DNA of 64,000 bases, taken from NCBI GenBank assembly GCA_030267565.1, contig BRXU01000003.1, positions 7,615,001-7,679,000 of the forward strand. Reading direction: 5' to 3'. Both the position numbers and the translations under genes were made by a program. The notes beneath the pieces were generated by a model. It saw only the letters and a program-made list of their open reading frames with translations, was not told the origin of the DNA and made no database searches. The DNA comes from Pleodorina starrii (lineage: Eukaryota > Chlorophyta > Chlorophyceae > Chlamydomonadales > Volvocaceae). Shown here in pieces: positions 57,756-64,000 of this stretch; the stretch's first letter is position 1; every line of letters begins with the position of its first letter.

Positions 57756-58339
57756 TGGAGGCGGCCCTGGGCGAGTTGGAGAGCCTGCGCGGCCAGCTGG
57801 CGGACCTGACGACTCGCCAGCAGCAGCAGGTGGCGGCGACAGAGGTCGCGGTGGCTGAGGTGGCGGAGCTGCGCCGGTTGGCGGCGGAGGTTGAGCCGCT
57901 GCGGCAGCGGGTGGAGGAGGCGGAGTCCGCGGCCGAGGCTATGCGCCTGCAGACGGCGATTTCGGGGCAGCAGCTGCGGCGCCAGCTGGAGGCGTCTCGC
58001 GGCCAGCAGGTGGCGGCGCTCCAGCTCCGGTTGGCGGCAGTGGAGAAGGAGGCGGCCACCGCGCGCAGCGAGCACGTGAGCTGCAAGTTTGAGTACGACA
58101 TCCTCGTCTGGAAGTACGAGAAGCTCATCGCCGAGAAGATTGTACTGCAGCGACTGTACGACGTGTTGTACACCAGCGAGGAGCTGACGCTGGAGGATGT
58201 GGGTGAGGCGGTTGTGAAGGCGCACGACGGGCTGTGTCAGCTCGCGGAGGCGGCCAAGGCGCGGCGGCTGCGGCGGGAGCAATACCGGCGGGAGGCCCAG
58301 CAGCGCTGCAACATGGTGGTGACCTCCTGGTGCCGCTAG
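57236..58339 (+). CDS. Coiled-coil protein of unknown function, 301 aa
   Basis: Exons 57236-57319 and 57518-58339 join in phase 0: MALQSVEDAVKTCGFVVTLI ... DEHRDELE, then ACNQFTRGLAAKLLEEGQEL. The rest is a long predicted coiled coil rich in Leu, Glu, Gln and Ala (LAALQQQVASLELQ-like heptads, about residues 45-230), broken near 90-100 by an 11-Gln run. The C-terminal region FEYDILVWKYEKLIAEKIVL ... SEELTLEDVGEAVVKAHDGL looks globular-helical and ends in a basic tail. I recognise no family; a structural or cytoskeletal role is only a guess. An ATG at 57136 opens a different, overlapping frame (57136-57309). TGTAA occurs at 58974-58978. Confidence 0.75.
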
Positions 58340-60163
58340 CTGCTGCTGCTGCTGCTGGTGGTGAGGTTGAGGGTGGTGGTGATGGTGCACTAATGATGAG
58401 GCCAGTGAGCCGACGTGGGCAGAGGCGCGGCGTGGCGAAACACGTGCTTGCGCGGGTTGAGGGCGGGCCGGGGGCGGGGACTGCACACATCGGATTAGCT
58501 AGATGGTGTGATGCTGCGGACGGGTGGGGTTTCGCCGGCGCCGGTCTCTGCAGCTGCGTCAAAAGACGCGTGGTTTGGTTAATTGCTAGGTAGGGGCCTT
58601 TGGTGCCAGCTGCGTGGGCAGTTTGGGCGTGGTCTCGATAATGAACAAACAAATGAACGAACGAACGAACGAAGCTGTCATTCGCTGAATGGACGAGCGC
58701 AGTATTGGGTATTTGCAGGTGGCATCTACCATAAGAAAGGATGCCTTGATCATAAAAGTTTCCAGGCTTGGTTTTTTTACGTACATGTTTTGACCGCCGT
58801 GATGATGTCGTATATGACGAGCCGATGCTTGATAGTTCGCGCATCGCCGTGCCTCGGGCGGAACTCCCAATTAGGTGCGCTGTCGCTATGGACGGAGGGC
58901 AGCAGATGCATGCATGGATGGATGGATGATGACAGACGGGTGCGCAAAGGCGTCCGTCCCAAATGTAATGTGATGTGATGACCCGGCACCGGTAGCTGGG
59001 GTTTGGGTCCGGTTCTGCATATATACCGTCATACATCATAGTGCGGTTGACTTCTCTGAACATAGCTATGCTTCTCTGGGCCAGCTAGAGATCAGGCTGG
59101 AGGTACAGCTTCAGGTTCACGTGTGTGCTAAGTTTGTAGCAAAAAATGCCATACGTACCGGCTTACAAATGCTGGGCCCGTCGGGGGCGCGTGTGCTTCC
59201 ACCCCGCTCTCGCCAGACGCGCAGCATTGGCAACGGCTACCCGGAATTGACCCGACCATGGCCGCCGGGTGACATGCACCAAAAATCAGGGTACCCACAT
59301 GGTTCCCAGGCGGCATGGCCTCCTCGCTCTCTTGCTCTCCCACCTTCCCCTGCGCTGCCCTCTCCAGCCCTGGCTGTTCCTCCTTGCATGCTCACAAAAC
59401 ACGCTCTCGTCGACCGCACTCGCTGCGTCATAATACAGAAAGCGCCGCGTTCGCTTTCCCAATACAGGCTCTTTGTTGTCTGTCACACATGCTTCTGAAT
59501 TCTGTACGATACAGAGGAGCAAACACGACGGCACCAGAATCTGTGCTTTCCGCCCCGCGGAAAATAACACTTCCTCTTTTTTACGCGGCCTTCAGGTTTG
59601 GTCAGCACACGCTCACAGCACTCCATGATAATGAGACCGCAAGTCAAAAAAACAACTTGACTTAACTCCAGCAGCCAGCACCGCACGCCGCAGCTGGAGA
59701 AGCAAACATATCAACACCCTCATCAATCACCAAAACATAAAAGTGTACACACAACCAACGCAACGGGGACATCGACCACCACACATTCCGCCCCGCACGA
59801 CAGGAAAAACTCACAACAACGACATACAGGCCCATCCGACCGGACCTGTGCGCGACAGCGGCTTCGGCTTGCCCTCGCGCCGGCCCCCATCTGCCTCCGG
59901 ATTCCTCTGGACCCGTCACATCTGTCGCTGTGCCTTCCGCCGCGCGACACCTTCTCGAGGGGCGCGCAGATCAAGCCCGGTCACCATCACTGTACACGGC
60001 AGCTCCCCAGCCTTCAAGCATCAAGCCGCCACCGAAGCCGCCACAAGGACCGGCCACTACCCGGAAAACACAGCGCCCTTCCCGCTGCATCACGCCACGC
60101 GCAGCAACGCAACCGAAGCTCGCTGGCTGCCTTGCCACTTGCTCGCTCCTTCGCTCACTCGGT
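58340..60163. other. Convergent intergenic region
   Basis: Between the coiled-coil gene (plus) and the FtsH gene (minus); no gene supported. Contains a GAAC tetranucleotide run (about 58643-58672), a GGAT run near 58910-58930, the plus-strand TGTAA at 58974-58978 and a minus-strand TGTAA at 59163-59167, which could end a roughly 1 kb FtsH 3' UTR. Confidence 0.5.
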
Positions 60164-63598
<3,435 letters not shown>

Positions 63599-63740
63599 CT
63601 GCGAGACCGGGGACGGGACCACGGACCGTGGAACGGGGGCAGAGGGGCGGGACGGTGAGAGGCAAGCGCGAAGGTCAATTGTCAAGTTTCGGACATTGCG
63701 CTCCGCTCCGCTCTGTGCGCAACTGGAGAACGCCGTCTGC

Positions 63741-63818
63741 CGCCGCCTGTGTGTGGATGGCGGGCAGTCCAAATGCTGCCGCCGCCTGTGTGTGGATGGC
63801 GGGCAGTCCAAATGCTGC
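63741..63818. repeat. 39-bp tandem duplication
   Basis: Two perfect head-to-tail copies of a 39-base unit (CGCCGCCTGTGTGTGGATGG and onward) in the probable first visible FtsH intron. Confidence 0.9.
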
Positions 63819-64000
63819 CGGCCCGGAGAAGTCCACCTGTCTTTCATCATTCTATTCCGGCAGGGAAGAAGATCAAAAATTTCGTGCGCCAACCGCCATG
63901 TCCGTGCTTCGCGCTGCTGCCGGTCCGGGGTGCACCCGGGGCGAGATCTGCGGCCCCGCCTCATCAGCCAGCGCAGCGCGCGGCGCGCGGCGCAACCACC

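Noticed and set aside
63602..64000. Frame beginning MRRGRRSRPGC as the FtsH N-terminus
   Set aside because: It passes through a tandem 39-bp repeat and lacks transit-peptide or junction features. It is more likely intron.

Overview
This window looks like nuclear DNA of a volvocine green alga, Chlamydomonas reinhardtii or a close relative. The genes are GC-rich and split into many short GT-AG introns. Proteins carry long Gln, Ala, Gly and Ser runs, TGTAA (the green-algal polyadenylation signal) lies downstream of several genes, and one intron holds TTTTAGGG-type repeats, the Chlamydomonas telomere motif. From memory, PWD1 and FTSH2 are neighbours on C. reinhardtii chromosome 17; both are present here. 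I could not check that.

Layout. (1) 1-18 kb: a tandem duplication of an octotricopeptide-repeat (OPR) protein gene with a C-terminal RAP domain, a nucleus-encoded organelle RNA-binding factor of the NCL/NCC type. Copy 1 (225-6058) assembles into an open 1348-codon frame over 8 exons. Copy 2 (11238-17555) has the same exons but lacks one base in exon 2, so it appears frameshifted. A 5 kb spacer with one uncertain ORF separates them. (2) 18.5-23.6 kb, minus: a 959-aa fusion of a TrhO-like domain, a rhodanese domain, a cysteine-rich segment and an FSH-type serine hydrolase. (3) 24.7-26.2 kb: SGF11, a SAGA deubiquitinase-module subunit (minus), head to head with an unknown 134-aa protein gene (plus). 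(4) 28.7-30.3 kb, minus: a 110-aa ubiquitin-like protein whose first coding exon is 4 nt. (5) 32.4-40.6 kb, minus: a 1650-aa DUF3754/TMEM143-type membrane protein. (6) 41.1-51.1 kb, plus: phosphoglucan water dikinase, 22 coding exons, 1254 aa, divergent from the DUF3754 gene. (7) 51.1-57.2 kb: a gene-poor, repeat-rich island with two large foldbacks. (8) 57.2-58.3 kb, plus: a coiled-coil protein. (9) 60.2-63.6 kb, minus: thylakoid FtsH protease, running off the right edge.

Functionally these are mostly housekeeping chloroplast genes (starch phosphorylation, photosystem II repair, probable organelle RNA control) with a chromatin and a tRNA-modification or sulfur-transfer gene among them. No operon-like logic is expected in a nuclear genome. 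Exon models were built by hand from splice sites and reading phase. Every multi-exon model except OPR-RAP copy 2 has consistent phases from start to stop; the FtsH model is open at its 5' end.
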